DNA from: an uncultured Opitutia bacterium
GTDB lineage: Bacteria; Verrucomicrobiota; Verrucomicrobiia; Opitutales; UBA953
Direction of reading: 5' to 3'
Length of the DNA: 11,295 nt
NCBI GenBank assembly: GCA_903868455.1
Contig: CAIPVK010000051.1
Location: forward strand, 1 to 11,295
In this document: positions 1 to 6,127 of the stretch, piece by piece
Numbering within the stretch: the first letter of the stretch is position 1
Layout of the letters: each line of letters starts with the position of its first letter
The notes under the pieces: model-generated
The model's database searches: none
The model's input: only the letters and a program-made list of their open reading frames with translations
Told to the model about the DNA's origin: nothing
Made by a program: the position numbers and the translations under genes

Positions 1-1
1 C

Positions 2-568
2 GTGGTCGGCGGCGGCAACATCTTCCGCGGGCTGGCCGAGGCCAAGGCCAACGGCACCGACCGCACGACCGGCGACACCATGGGCATGCTCGCCACCGTC
101 ATCAACGGCCTCGCCCTGATGGACCGCCTGGAGAAGAACGGGCTCGAGGTTCGCGTGATGACCGCCATCCCCATGGACCGCGTGGCCGAGCCCTTCATCC
201 AGCGCCGCGCCACCCGCCACCTCGAGCGCGGCCGCGTGACGGTCTTCGTCGGCGGCACGGGCAACCCCTACTGCACCACGGACTACGCCGCTGCCCTGCG
301 CGCCAACGAGATCGGCGCCGACGTCCTGATGAAGGCGACCAACGTCGACGGCATCTACGACTCGGACCCCCGCAAGAACAAGGGCGCCAAGCGCTACGCC
401 AAGATCGGCTACCAGGAGGCCCTCGACAAGCGCCTCGGGGTCATGGACGCCGAGGCCTTCGCCCTCTGCCAGTCCAACCGCATGCCCATCCTCGTCTTCT
501 CCATGGGCGAGCCGGGCTCGATCCTGAAGGCCGTCCGGGGCGAGTCCTCGGGCACGGTGGTCAGCTGA
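2..568 (+). CDS. pyrH: UMP kinase (uridylate kinase), 3' part
   Basis: The gene is cut by the window start; 188 C-terminal residues are visible of the roughly 240 usual for the family, so the GTG at base 2 is an internal valine codon and not the start. UMP kinase phosphorylates UMP to UDP with ATP in the cytosol, feeding pyrimidine nucleotide and nucleic acid synthesis. Seen directly: a glycine-rich GGGNIFRG segment at the left edge, the family block DRTTGDTMGMLATVIN, the nucleotide-binding region GGTGNPYCTTDYAAALRA followed by VLMKATNVDGIYDSDP, and a C-terminus of the type GEPGSILKAVRGESSGTVV. These place it in the bacterial PyrH branch of the amino acid kinase superfamily. It lies 94 bases before frr, the common bacterial order pyrH-frr. 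The identification is secure; the true start lies upstream of the window. Confidence 0.97.
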   Translation: MVGGGNIFRGLAEAKANGTDRTTGDTMGMLATVINGLALMDRLEKNGLEVRVMTAIPMDRVAEPFIQRRATRHLERGRVTVFVGGTGNPYCTTDYAAALRANEIGADVLMKATNVDGIYDSDPRKNKGAKRYAKIGYQEALDKRLGVMDAEAFALCQSNRMPILVFSMGEPGSILKAVRGESSGTVVS

Positions 569-587
569 ACGGACCGCCTTCCCCTCC

Positions 588-606
588 GCGGCCGGGCTCC
601 GGCCGC
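588..606. other. GC-rich hairpin between pyrH and frr
   Basis: A perfect 8-base inverted repeat, GCGGCCGG at 588-595 and CCGGCCGC at 599-606, surrounds a 3-base loop (GCT). It sits 20 bases after the pyrH stop. The following bases hold three short T triplets (609-611, 616-618, 630-632) but no continuous T-run, so it is at best a weak or partial intrinsic terminator. It could also be an mRNA processing or stabilising stem. In the same 94-base gap two related blocks, GGCCTTTCC at 612-620 and GGCCCTTTCG at 625-634, form an imperfect direct repeat of unknown meaning. Confidence 0.5.
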
Positions 607-662
607 ACTTTGGCCTTTCCCCTAGGCCCTTTCGCCTTACCCCTCAACCTCACCACACGACC

Positions 663-1229
663 ATGGACCTCAAGAAGACCATCTCCGACGGAGCCGCCGC
701 GATGAAGAAGGCGACCGACTGGACCGCCCACGAGCTCGCCTCCCTCCACACCGGCAAGGCCTCGCCCTCCATGGTCGAGGGCATCCAGGTCCACGTGGAG
801 TCCTACGGCATGACCCAGCGCCTCAAGGACATGGCCGCCATCACGACGCCCGACGCCCAGTCGATCGTCATCACCCCCTTCGACAAGGCCACGATGGAGG
901 ACATCCGCAAGGCCATCCAGGCCGCCAACATCGGCATCAACCCCGTCCCCCAGGGCGCCTTCCTGCGCTGCCCCATCCCCCAGCTGACCGGCGAGCGCCG
1001 CCAGGAGCTGGCCAAGGTCGCCCACCGCCAGGCCGAGGAGGGCCGGGTCCGCGTCCGCAACGCCCGCCGCGACTGCCTCGAGGCGGTCAAGAAGGCGCAC
1101 AAGGACAAGCTCGTGACCGACGACGACCTCAAGCGCGCCGAGAAGGACGTCCAGACCCACACCGACGCCGCCACCAAGGAGATCGACCGGATCCTCAAGG
1201 CCAAGGAGACCGAGCTCGGCACCGTCTGA
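663..1229 (+). CDS. frr: Ribosome recycling factor
   Basis: The 188-residue product matches the family length (about 185). With EF-G, RRF splits the post-termination 70S ribosome into subunits. Visible family features: an N-terminal helix with HTGKASP (the usual GRASP-like block) at residues 30-36, the domain II stretch with SIVITPFDKATMEDIRKAIQ, NIGINPVPQG, then the helical block LTGERRQELAK and VRVRNARRDCLE, and the C-terminal helix DDDLKRAEKDVQ. The ATG at 663 aligns with the normal N-terminus. The 20 bases before it (C- and A-rich, no purine run) contain no Shine-Dalgarno sequence. The gene is 94 bases from pyrH and 19 bases before sucC, so it probably shares an mRNA with sucCD. The family call is secure; the co-transcription is inferred from spacing. 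Confidence 0.97.
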   Translation: MDLKKTISDGAAAMKKATDWTAHELASLHTGKASPSMVEGIQVHVESYGMTQRLKDMAAITTPDAQSIVITPFDKATMEDIRKAIQAANIGINPVPQGAFLRCPIPQLTGERRQELAKVAHRQAEEGRVRVRNARRDCLEAVKKAHKDKLVTDDDLKRAEKDVQTHTDAATKEIDRILKAKETELGTV

Positions 1230-1248
1230 CCCCGTCCGCGCCGCCCCG

Positions 1249-2460
1249 ATGAACATCCACGAATACCAGGCCAAGGCCCTCCTCGAGCAGTTCGGGGTGG
1301 CCGTCCCCAAGGGCGTCGCCGTCAAGGCCGCGTCCGAGTTCGAGGCCGCGCTCGCCAAGCTCGACGGCGCCGGCGGCTACATGGTGAAGTCCCAGATCCA
1401 CGCGGGCGGCCGCGGCAAGGGGACGTTCACGAACGGCTTCAAGGGCGGCGTCAAGTTCTCCGCCACCAAGGAGAAGGCCCTCGAGAACGCCAACGCCATG
1501 CTGGGCAACACCCTCGTCACCGCCCAGACCGGCGCCGAGGGCCGCAAGGTCCAGGCCCTCTACTTCACCGAGGCCGCCAACCTCGGCAAGCGCCCCGACG
1601 GCCGCGACGACGAGTACTACCTCGCCATCCTCCTCGACCGCGCCACCTCCCGCCCCGTCATCGTCGCCTCGACCGAGGGCGGCGTCGAGATCGAGCAGGT
1701 CGCCCACGACACGCCCGAGCGCATCACCAAGGTGCAGGTCGACCCCGCGGTCGGCCTCCAGCCCTACCAGGCCCGCCAGGTCGCCTTCGCCCTCGGCTTC
1801 AAGGGCGAGCTCTTCAAGCAGTGCGTCACCCTCGTGACCAAGCTCTACCGCTTCTTCTGGGAGAAGGACTGCGCGATGGTCGAGATCAACCCCCTGCTCG
1901 TGACCAAGGAGGGCAGGCTCCTCGCCCTCGACGCGAAGGTGTCCTTCGACGACAACGCCCTCTTCCGCCACCCCGACGTCGTCGCCCTGCGCGACCTCGC
2001 CGAGGAGGACCCCAAGGAGATCGAGGCCTCCAAGTTCGGCCTCTCCTACATCGCCCTCGACGGCTCCATCGCCTGCCTCGTCAACGGCGCGGGCCTGGCG
2101 ATGTCGACGATGGACATCATCCAGCACTTCGGCGGCAAGCCGGCCAACTTCCTCGACGTCGGCGGCGGCGCCTCCAAGGAGCAGGTCACCGCGGCCTTCA
2201 AGATCATCCTCGGCGACCCCAACGTGAAGGGGATCCTGGTCAACATCTTCGGCGGCATCATGGACTGCGACATCATCGCGCAGGGCATCGTCGCCGCCGC
2301 CCGCGAGACGGGCCTCGACCTCCCCCTCGTCGTCCGCCTCGAGGGCAACAACGTCGCCGCCGGCAAGGCCACCCTGGCCGCCAGCGGCCTCAAGCTCGTC
2401 GCCGGCGACTCCATGGCCGACGCCGCCCGGAAGATCGTCGCCCTCGTCGGCAAGGCCTGA
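1249..2460 (+). CDS. sucC: Succinyl-CoA synthetase beta subunit (ADP-forming type)
   Basis: The product has 403 residues, slightly longer than the E. coli protein (388). It is the nucleotide- and succinate-binding subunit of the TCA-cycle enzyme that interconverts succinyl-CoA and succinate with substrate-level phosphorylation. The N-terminus MNIHEYQAKALLEQFGV is the canonical start. ATP-grasp features follow: VKSQIHAGGRGKG at residues 46-58 (nucleotide-binding lysine and glycine loop) and MVEINPLLV at 210-218 (metal-binding Glu/Asn). The C-terminal ligase-CoA domain holds FLDVGGGASKEQV around 302-314 and a NIFGGIMDCD block. Nineteen bases separate it from frr and 20 from sucD. The spacer before its ATG is C-rich and has no ribosome binding site. 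Whether ATP or GTP is preferred cannot be read with certainty. Confidence 0.98.
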   Translation: MNIHEYQAKALLEQFGVAVPKGVAVKAASEFEAALAKLDGAGGYMVKSQIHAGGRGKGTFTNGFKGGVKFSATKEKALENANAMLGNTLVTAQTGAEGRKVQALYFTEAANLGKRPDGRDDEYYLAILLDRATSRPVIVASTEGGVEIEQVAHDTPERITKVQVDPAVGLQPYQARQVAFALGFKGELFKQCVTLVTKLYRFFWEKDCAMVEINPLLVTKEGRLLALDAKVSFDDNALFRHPDVVALRDLAEEDPKEIEASKFGLSYIALDGSIACLVNGAGLAMSTMDIIQHFGGKPANFLDVGGGASKEQVTAAFKIILGDPNVKGILVNIFGGIMDCDIIAQGIVAAARETGLDLPLVVRLEGNNVAAGKATLAASGLKLVAGDSMADAARKIVALVGKA

Positions 2461-2480
2461 ACCCCGCGCCCGCTTCCACG

Positions 2481-3386
2481 ATGTCCATCCTCGTCCATGA
2501 AAAGACCCGCGTCCTCGTCCAGGGGATCACGGGCGACTTCGGCGGCCGCCACGCCAAGCTCTCGCTCGACTACGGCACCCAGGTCGTCGCCGGCGTGACG
2601 CCCGGCAAGGGCGGCCAGGTCTTCGAGCACGCCGGGCACAAGGTGCCCATCTTCGACACGGTGGCCGAGGCCAAGCGCCAGACCGGCGCGGAGGTCTCCG
2701 CCATCTTCGTCCCCCCGCCCTTCGCGGCCGACGCCATCCTCGAGTGCGTCGACGCCGACCTCGACCTGGCCATCGCCATCACCGAGGGCATCCCCGTCCG
2801 CGACATGATCGCCGCCAAGCGCGCCATGCAGGGCCGCCGCACCCGCCTCATCGGGCCCAACTGCCCCGGCATCGTCACCCCCGGCCGCGGCGACAAGTCG
2901 CACGGCGGCTGCCGCATCGGCATCGCCCCCGGCTACATCCACAAGCGCGGCCGCGTCGGCGTCGTCTCCCGCTCCGGCACCCTCACCTACGAGGCCGTCT
3001 GGCAGCTGACCTCCAAGGGCCACGGCCAGTCGACCTGCGTCGGCATCGGCGGCGACCCCGTCAACGGCACCTCGCACCTCGACGTCATCAGGATGTTCAA
3101 CGAGGACCCCGAGACCGAGGCGATCATCCTCATCGGCGAGATCGGCGGCAACGCCGAGGTCGAGGCCGCCCGCTGGATCAAGGAGCATTGCAGGAAGCCC
3201 GTCGCGGGCTTCATCGCCGGCGCCACCGCCCCCGCGGGTCGCCGCATGGGCCATGCGGGCGCGGTCATCGGCGGCGCCGAGGACACGGCCGCGGCCAAGA
3301 TCCGCATCTTCCAGGAGTGCGGCATCGAGGTCGCCAAGACGCCCTCGGACATGGCCGACGCCCTGCTCCGCGTCTGGAAGCCCTGA
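2481..3386 (+). CDS. sucD: Succinyl-CoA synthetase alpha subunit
   Basis: Starting at the ATG at 2481 gives 301 residues beginning MSILVHEKTRVLVQGITG, which matches the family N-terminus; the frame is open further upstream, but only as an overlap with sucC. This subunit binds CoA and carries the phosphohistidine. Seen: the Rossmann-type CoA-binding start, VTPGKGG, LIGPNCPGIVTPG near residues 125-135, VGVVSRSGTLTYEAV, GIGGDPVNGT, LIGEIGGNAE, and GRRMGHAGAVI with the phosphorylated histidine at position 258. Relative to the E. coli protein there is an insertion of about seven residues (RGDKSHGG around 136-143) just before CRIGIAPGYIHK. It follows sucC by 20 bases, without a ribosome binding site, and ends 22 bases before a strong terminator. 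Confidence 0.98.
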   Translation: MSILVHEKTRVLVQGITGDFGGRHAKLSLDYGTQVVAGVTPGKGGQVFEHAGHKVPIFDTVAEAKRQTGAEVSAIFVPPPFAADAILECVDADLDLAIAITEGIPVRDMIAAKRAMQGRRTRLIGPNCPGIVTPGRGDKSHGGCRIGIAPGYIHKRGRVGVVSRSGTLTYEAVWQLTSKGHGQSTCVGIGGDPVNGTSHLDVIRMFNEDPETEAIILIGEIGGNAEVEAARWIKEHCRKPVAGFIAGATAPAGRRMGHAGAVIGGAEDTAAAKIRIFQECGIEVAKTPSDMADALLRVWKP

Positions 3387-3408
3387 GCCCGCGGGACACC
3401 CCGCCGAG

Positions 3409-3436
3409 AGGCCCGGCCCGCGCCGGGCCTTTTTTT
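3409..3436 (+). terminator. Intrinsic terminator after sucD
   Basis: A perfect 9-base stem, AGGCCCGGC at 3409-3417 and GCCGGGCCT at 3422-3430, encloses a 4-base loop (CCGC) and runs straight into seven T residues (3430-3436). It begins 22 bases after the sucD stop, so it closes the pyrH-frr-sucCD transcription unit. In this GC-rich window the T-run stands out; it is the clearest regulatory element present. Confidence 0.95.
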
Positions 3437-3479
3437 GTGACTGAGGCAACCGAGCCGCCTTCGCGTTGTCCAAGGACTC

Positions 3480-4391
3480 ATGCGCCTCCTCGCACTGCCT
3501 TTTCTCCTGTTCGCGGCCGCACTGCCGGCCGCCGAGACGGCGCCGGCGGCCCAAACCGCCGCGCCCAAGCCCCTCCCGGGCCTGCCTTGGCACATGATGA
3601 ACCTGTGGTGGGAGATGCCCGAGACGGCCGACTTCCAGTCGCTCGACATCGACGTCCGCATCAAGGGCGAGGTCGACCCCTCCAAGCTCAACCTCTACAT
3701 CGCCCCCATCGGCATCGGCCAGCTCAACGGCGTCAGCTTCTACGGCGGCATCCAGTCCAACATCGGCGGCTACCCCGTCAGCCCCGACAGCCCCAAGGGC
3801 CCCTACCACAAGGGCAAGGGCGCCATCTTCTCGCGCTGGGGCCACCACGACCTCGACACCTCCTTCGTGCGCGCGGCGGCCGACGGCTTGGTCGAGGCCG
3901 CGGGCTACGAGGGCGACTTCGCCTCGGGGCGGCGCCCCTACGCCTGGGGCGAGGGCAGCTACACCTACTCGCTGCGGAAGCTGACCTACGAGAAGGACAA
4001 GGACGGCAAGGAATGGACCTGGGTCGGCGCGTTCGTGACCGACAAGGCCACCGGGCACTTCACCTTCATCTCGTCCCTCAAGTTCCCCGGCCGCACCCTC
4101 GCCTTCTGGGGGAGGCACTCGGCCTTCATCGAGATCTACGGCGGCAAGCCGGTCGACATCGCCGCCCTCCCCGCGCTCGAAATCGCCATCGGCCAGCCGC
4201 GCGTCAACGGCAAGGCCGTCGAGATCCGCCGCCTGTTCCTCGTCCACCCCGACCAAGGCCCCGTGTCCCCTCCCATCATGAGCGGCGCGCTCTCGGAGGA
4301 TGGCTCGGAAATCGTCTTCCGGCTGCATAACCGCCTGCTCGAGGGCCAGAAACCCTTCACCCCCCTCCTGCCCCGCCCCGCGGGCAAGTGA
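3480..4391 (+). CDS. Secreted protein, DUF3472-like
   Basis: The product has 303 residues. Residues 1-18 form a signal peptide (MRLL, a hydrophobic core, then LPAAE), followed by an Ala/Pro-rich linker to about residue 36; I predict export and cleavage near residue 18. The mature part is rich in aromatic residues and alternating beta-type segments: NLWWEMPE at 41-48, a SLDIDVRIKG strand, YIAPIGIGQLNGVSFYGGIQ, IFSRWGHHD around 116-123, and a WGEGSYTYSLRKL segment. This order (a sandwich strand, a YYGGIQ-like strand, a FSxW strand, a gradually closing G-rich turn) resembles DUF3472 proteins, often found next to carbohydrate-active enzymes; the assignment is from memory of the pattern. No enzyme motif is visible. 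AAGGA at 3472-3476 is the only Shine-Dalgarno-like run before any gene here, but lies only 3 bases from the ATG. The gene follows the sucD terminator, so it should have its own promoter. Confidence 0.85.
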   Translation: MRLLALPFLLFAAALPAAETAPAAQTAAPKPLPGLPWHMMNLWWEMPETADFQSLDIDVRIKGEVDPSKLNLYIAPIGIGQLNGVSFYGGIQSNIGGYPVSPDSPKGPYHKGKGAIFSRWGHHDLDTSFVRAAADGLVEAAGYEGDFASGRRPYAWGEGSYTYSLRKLTYEKDKDGKEWTWVGAFVTDKATGHFTFISSLKFPGRTLAFWGRHSAFIEIYGGKPVDIAALPALEIAIGQPRVNGKAVEIRRLFLVHPDQGPVSPPIMSGALSEDGSEIVFRLHNRLLEGQKPFTPLLPRPAGK

Positions 4392-4409
4392 GGGTGGCCA
4401 AGCCCGCCC

Positions 4410-4437
4410 TTGGCAAGGGGCGCGGGGCGGCTAGCGT
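4410..4437 (+). promoter_or_regulatory. Candidate leaderless promoter of the esterase gene
   Basis: TTGGCA at 4410-4415 and TAGCGT at 4432-4437 match sigma-70-type -35 and -10 boxes with a 16-base spacer. The -10-like box ends 6 bases before the ATG at 4444, so transcription starting about 7 bases downstream of it would begin at or next to the start codon. No ribosome binding site is present, which fits leaderless initiation. This is inference from sequence only. Confidence 0.5.
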
Positions 4438-4443
4438 GACGCC

Positions 4444-5358
4444 ATGCGCCTCCTCGCCCTTGTCCTAGCCGCCCTCGCCGCGACCCTGCCCGCCCAGCAG
4501 AAGCCCGGGCGCAACGAGGGGCCGCAGAAGGACGGCCTAGGCCGGGACTACTGGGTCTACGCCCCCAAGCGCGCCTCGTCCAAGCCGCTCTGGCTCGTGG
4601 TCGGCGTCCATGGCATGGGCGGCACCGGCCAAGGCGCGGGTGGCTTGGCGGCGTGGGCGACGCAGCGCGACGACTGCCTCGTGCTCGGACCCACCTTCCC
4701 GAGCCAGGGCTACCAATTCCTCGCGCAGGAGAGCGACACCCAGCTGCTGCGCCTCGTCGAGGACCTCGGCAAGCGCCACAAGCTCCAGCCCAGGGTCTTC
4801 CTCGCCGGCTTCTCCGGCGGCGCCCAATACGTCCACCGCTTCGCCCACGCCCACCCCGACAAGGTCCTCGCCGTCGCCGCCAACTCGGCCGGCTCTTGGT
4901 CGACCGGCGGCCAGTGGGGCGAGATCAACCCCGCGGCGCGCCTCGTGCCGATGCTCGTCACCTGCGGCGAGGCCGACACGGGCAAGATGGCGGCCGAGGC
5001 GCCGTTCGGACGGCTCGAGTGGGCCAAGGACTACGTGCGCCGCCTGCGCGAGGGCGGCTTCGTCGTCGCCGAGGCCTACCCGGCCAAGGTCGGCCACAGC
5101 TTCTCGCCCGAGGCCCAGAAACTGACGGCCGAGCTCTTCGCCTTCGCCACGACCCGCGCGACCGAGCTCGCGCGCCAGCGCGAGGCGCTGGCGGCGCTGG
5201 TCTCGAAGGGCGACCGCGCCGGCGCGGCGCGCCTCGCGGACCGGTCCCGCCTGATGGTCGCCGCGGTGGTCCCCACCACGCCCAAGGCGCATTGGGAGCA
5301 GGGGCTCGCCAAGGCCCACAACGCGGCGATCGACGAGCTGCTCAAGGCCGCCCGCTGA
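4444..5358 (+). CDS. Secreted alpha/beta hydrolase, PHB depolymerase/LpqC-like esterase
   Basis: The 304-residue product begins with a signal peptide (MRLLAL, hydrophobic core, LPA-QQ; predicted cleavage near residue 17). The rest reads as an alpha/beta hydrolase: the oxyanion loop VVGVHGMGGTG around residues 52-62, the nucleophile elbow AGFSGG with Ser124, an acid in CGEADTG (Asp178), and VGHSFSP with His218, in the correct order for a Ser-Asp-His triad. The arrangement is that of the polyhydroxybutyrate depolymerase / feruloyl esterase / LpqC group, exported serine esterases. The true substrate cannot be told; a polymer or carbohydrate ester is plausible. The last 75 residues are Ala- and Arg-rich helix beyond the usual core. 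Its first six residues match those of the preceding gene. It converges on the minus-strand gene that ends nine bases later. Confidence 0.88.
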   Translation: MRLLALVLAALAATLPAQQKPGRNEGPQKDGLGRDYWVYAPKRASSKPLWLVVGVHGMGGTGQGAGGLAAWATQRDDCLVLGPTFPSQGYQFLAQESDTQLLRLVEDLGKRHKLQPRVFLAGFSGGAQYVHRFAHAHPDKVLAVAANSAGSWSTGGQWGEINPAARLVPMLVTCGEADTGKMAAEAPFGRLEWAKDYVRRLREGGFVVAEAYPAKVGHSFSPEAQKLTAELFAFATTRATELARQREALAALVSKGDRAGAARLADRSRLMVAAVVPTTPKAHWEQGLAKAHNAAIDELLKAAR

Positions 5359-5363
5359 GCCGG

Positions 5364-5379
5364 ACCCTCACTCGAGGGT
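5364..5379. terminator. Weak hairpin between convergent genes
   Basis: ACCCTC at 5364-5369 pairs with GAGGGT at 5374-5379 across a 4-base loop. It sits in the short junction of the two converging genes and overlaps the stop codon of the minus-strand gene. Neither side is followed by a T-run, so if it ends transcription it is a weak bidirectional element, or needs Rho. Confidence 0.35.
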
Positions 5380-6072
5380 GAAGAGCGTGCCGCCGAGGCG
5401 ATTGATGGTGATCTCCTGGCCGGCGGCGTTGGTCGCGGTCGTGCCGGTCGAGCCGGAGGCGGGCGTGCCGAAGGGCGTCGCGGCGGCGCCGGCTGTGGCG
5501 CCGGCCACGGTCGAGCCGGTGGCGGCCTTGACCTCGCGCGCGACCATGAGGTCGCGGAAGGCGCGGTAGAAGGCGAGGATCTCGGCGCGCGAGGCGACGG
5601 TCATCTCGACCGTCTTGGCGTGCGTGGCGGTGGGCCAGGGCTTCACGACGAGGCCGCCGGTCGTGGAGGTGCGGAGGTTGTCGACCTTCTGCTCGAGGTT
5701 GGCGAGGGGGCCGGGAACCGGGACCTGGGTGGCCTGCGAGGGCTCGAGGCCGCGGTTCTGGGCGTTGGCCTGGAGGCCGCGGTTGGCGCGGTCGACGGCG
5801 TCGGCCGTGCCCGGGGGGCGGGCGGAGTAGATGCGGAGCTGCTGGCCGGAGTTCGACATGTCGATCGTGACCTCGGCGACGAGGAAGCTGCCGGTGGTGT
5901 ATTCCTGGAAGGACACCGAGATCACCTGGTCGGCCCGGCCGTAGTAGCCGACGTCCGTGCCCGCGACCTCGATGCCGAAGATGCCCTGGTTGGGGAAGGC
6001 CCTGGGGCGCATCTTCATCGCGGAGGCGTCCGCGGCCATGAGGAGGGACGCGGCGAGGAGGGGGAGGCGCAT
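5368..6072 (-). CDS. Secreted hypothetical protein with Ala/Thr/Gly-rich linker
   Basis: I chose the ATG at 6072 because it opens a clear signal peptide (MRLPLL, hydrophobic core, DASA-MK) and gives 234 residues; the open frame extends further upstream only into the start region of the divergent transporter gene. Predicted cleavage is after residue 18. The mature part starts with a compact beta-type region: GIFGIEVAGTDVGYYGR, then QVISVSFQEYTTGSFLVAEVTIDM, then a polar Asn/Gln/Pro-rich segment, a hydrophilic helix around EILAFYRAFRDLMVAREV, an Ala/Thr/Gly/Ser-rich stretch of about 35 residues, and a final 16-residue tail QEITINRLGGTLFTLE. I recognise no family or catalytic motif. The linker looks like a flexible spacer to the surface or a partner. 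It is transcribed away from the ABC transporter from a shared 55-base intergenic region, suggesting a functional tie. Confidence 0.8.
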   Translation of the reverse strand: MRLPLLAASLLMAADASAMKMRPRAFPNQGIFGIEVAGTDVGYYGRADQVISVSFQEYTTGSFLVAEVTIDMSNSGQQLRIYSARPPGTADAVDRANRGLQANAQNRGLEPSQATQVPVPGPLANLEQKVDNLRTSTTGGLVVKPWPTATHAKTVEMTVASRAEILAFYRAFRDLMVAREVKAATGSTVAGATAGAAATPFGTPASGSTGTTATNAAGQEITINRLGGTLFTLE

Positions 6073-6080
6073 AAATGGAG

Positions 6081-6107
6081 TTTGTAAGGGAAACCCTGCC
6101 CCCGCAA
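6081..6107 (-). promoter_or_regulatory. Candidate leaderless promoter of the 234-residue protein gene
   Basis: On the minus strand TACAAA (6081-6086) resembles a -10 box, with TTGCGG (6102-6107) as a possible -35 box at a 15-base spacer; shifting the -35 by one or two bases gives 16-17. The -10 box ends 8 bases before the ATG at 6072, so any transcript would have a leader of only a base or two. The match is moderate. Confidence 0.4.
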
Positions 6108-6117
6108 GGTGGGTTTC
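6090..6117. promoter_or_regulatory. Inverted repeat in the divergent intergenic region
   Basis: GAAACCC at 6090-6096 and GGGTTTC at 6111-6117 form a perfect 7-base inverted repeat with a 14-base spacer (centre-to-centre about two helical turns). It lies between the starts of the divergently transcribed secreted-protein gene and ABC transporter gene, overlapping the proposed promoter spacer. Position and symmetry suggest a dimeric regulator's operator serving both genes; no regulator gene is in the window. Confidence 0.4.
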
Positions 6118-6127
6118 ACCTCCGGGC

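Noticed and set aside
1821..2480. Upstream extension of sucD into sucC
   Set aside because: It would give more than 200 Arg/Pro-rich residues out of frame with sucC; the ATG at 2481 aligns with the family N-terminus.
3431..3479. A promoter for the DUF3472-like gene
   Set aside because: TTGTGA at 3435-3440 could be a -35 box, but no credible -10 box follows at 15-19 bases, so I did not list it as a feature.
2046..4328. A 760-codon open frame on the minus strand opposite sucC, sucD and the DUF3472-like gene
   Set aside because: It lies antisense to secure genes, has Asp/Gly/Val/Leu-dominated repetitive composition, no domain motif, and crosses a terminator. Long antisense frames are expected when third positions are nearly all G or C.
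5957..6127. Upstream extension of the ABC transporter start
   Set aside because: The extra residues are antisense to the secreted-protein gene and look unlike any transporter N-terminus; MLSCDTLSV at 6128 is close to the expected first strand of the ATPase.
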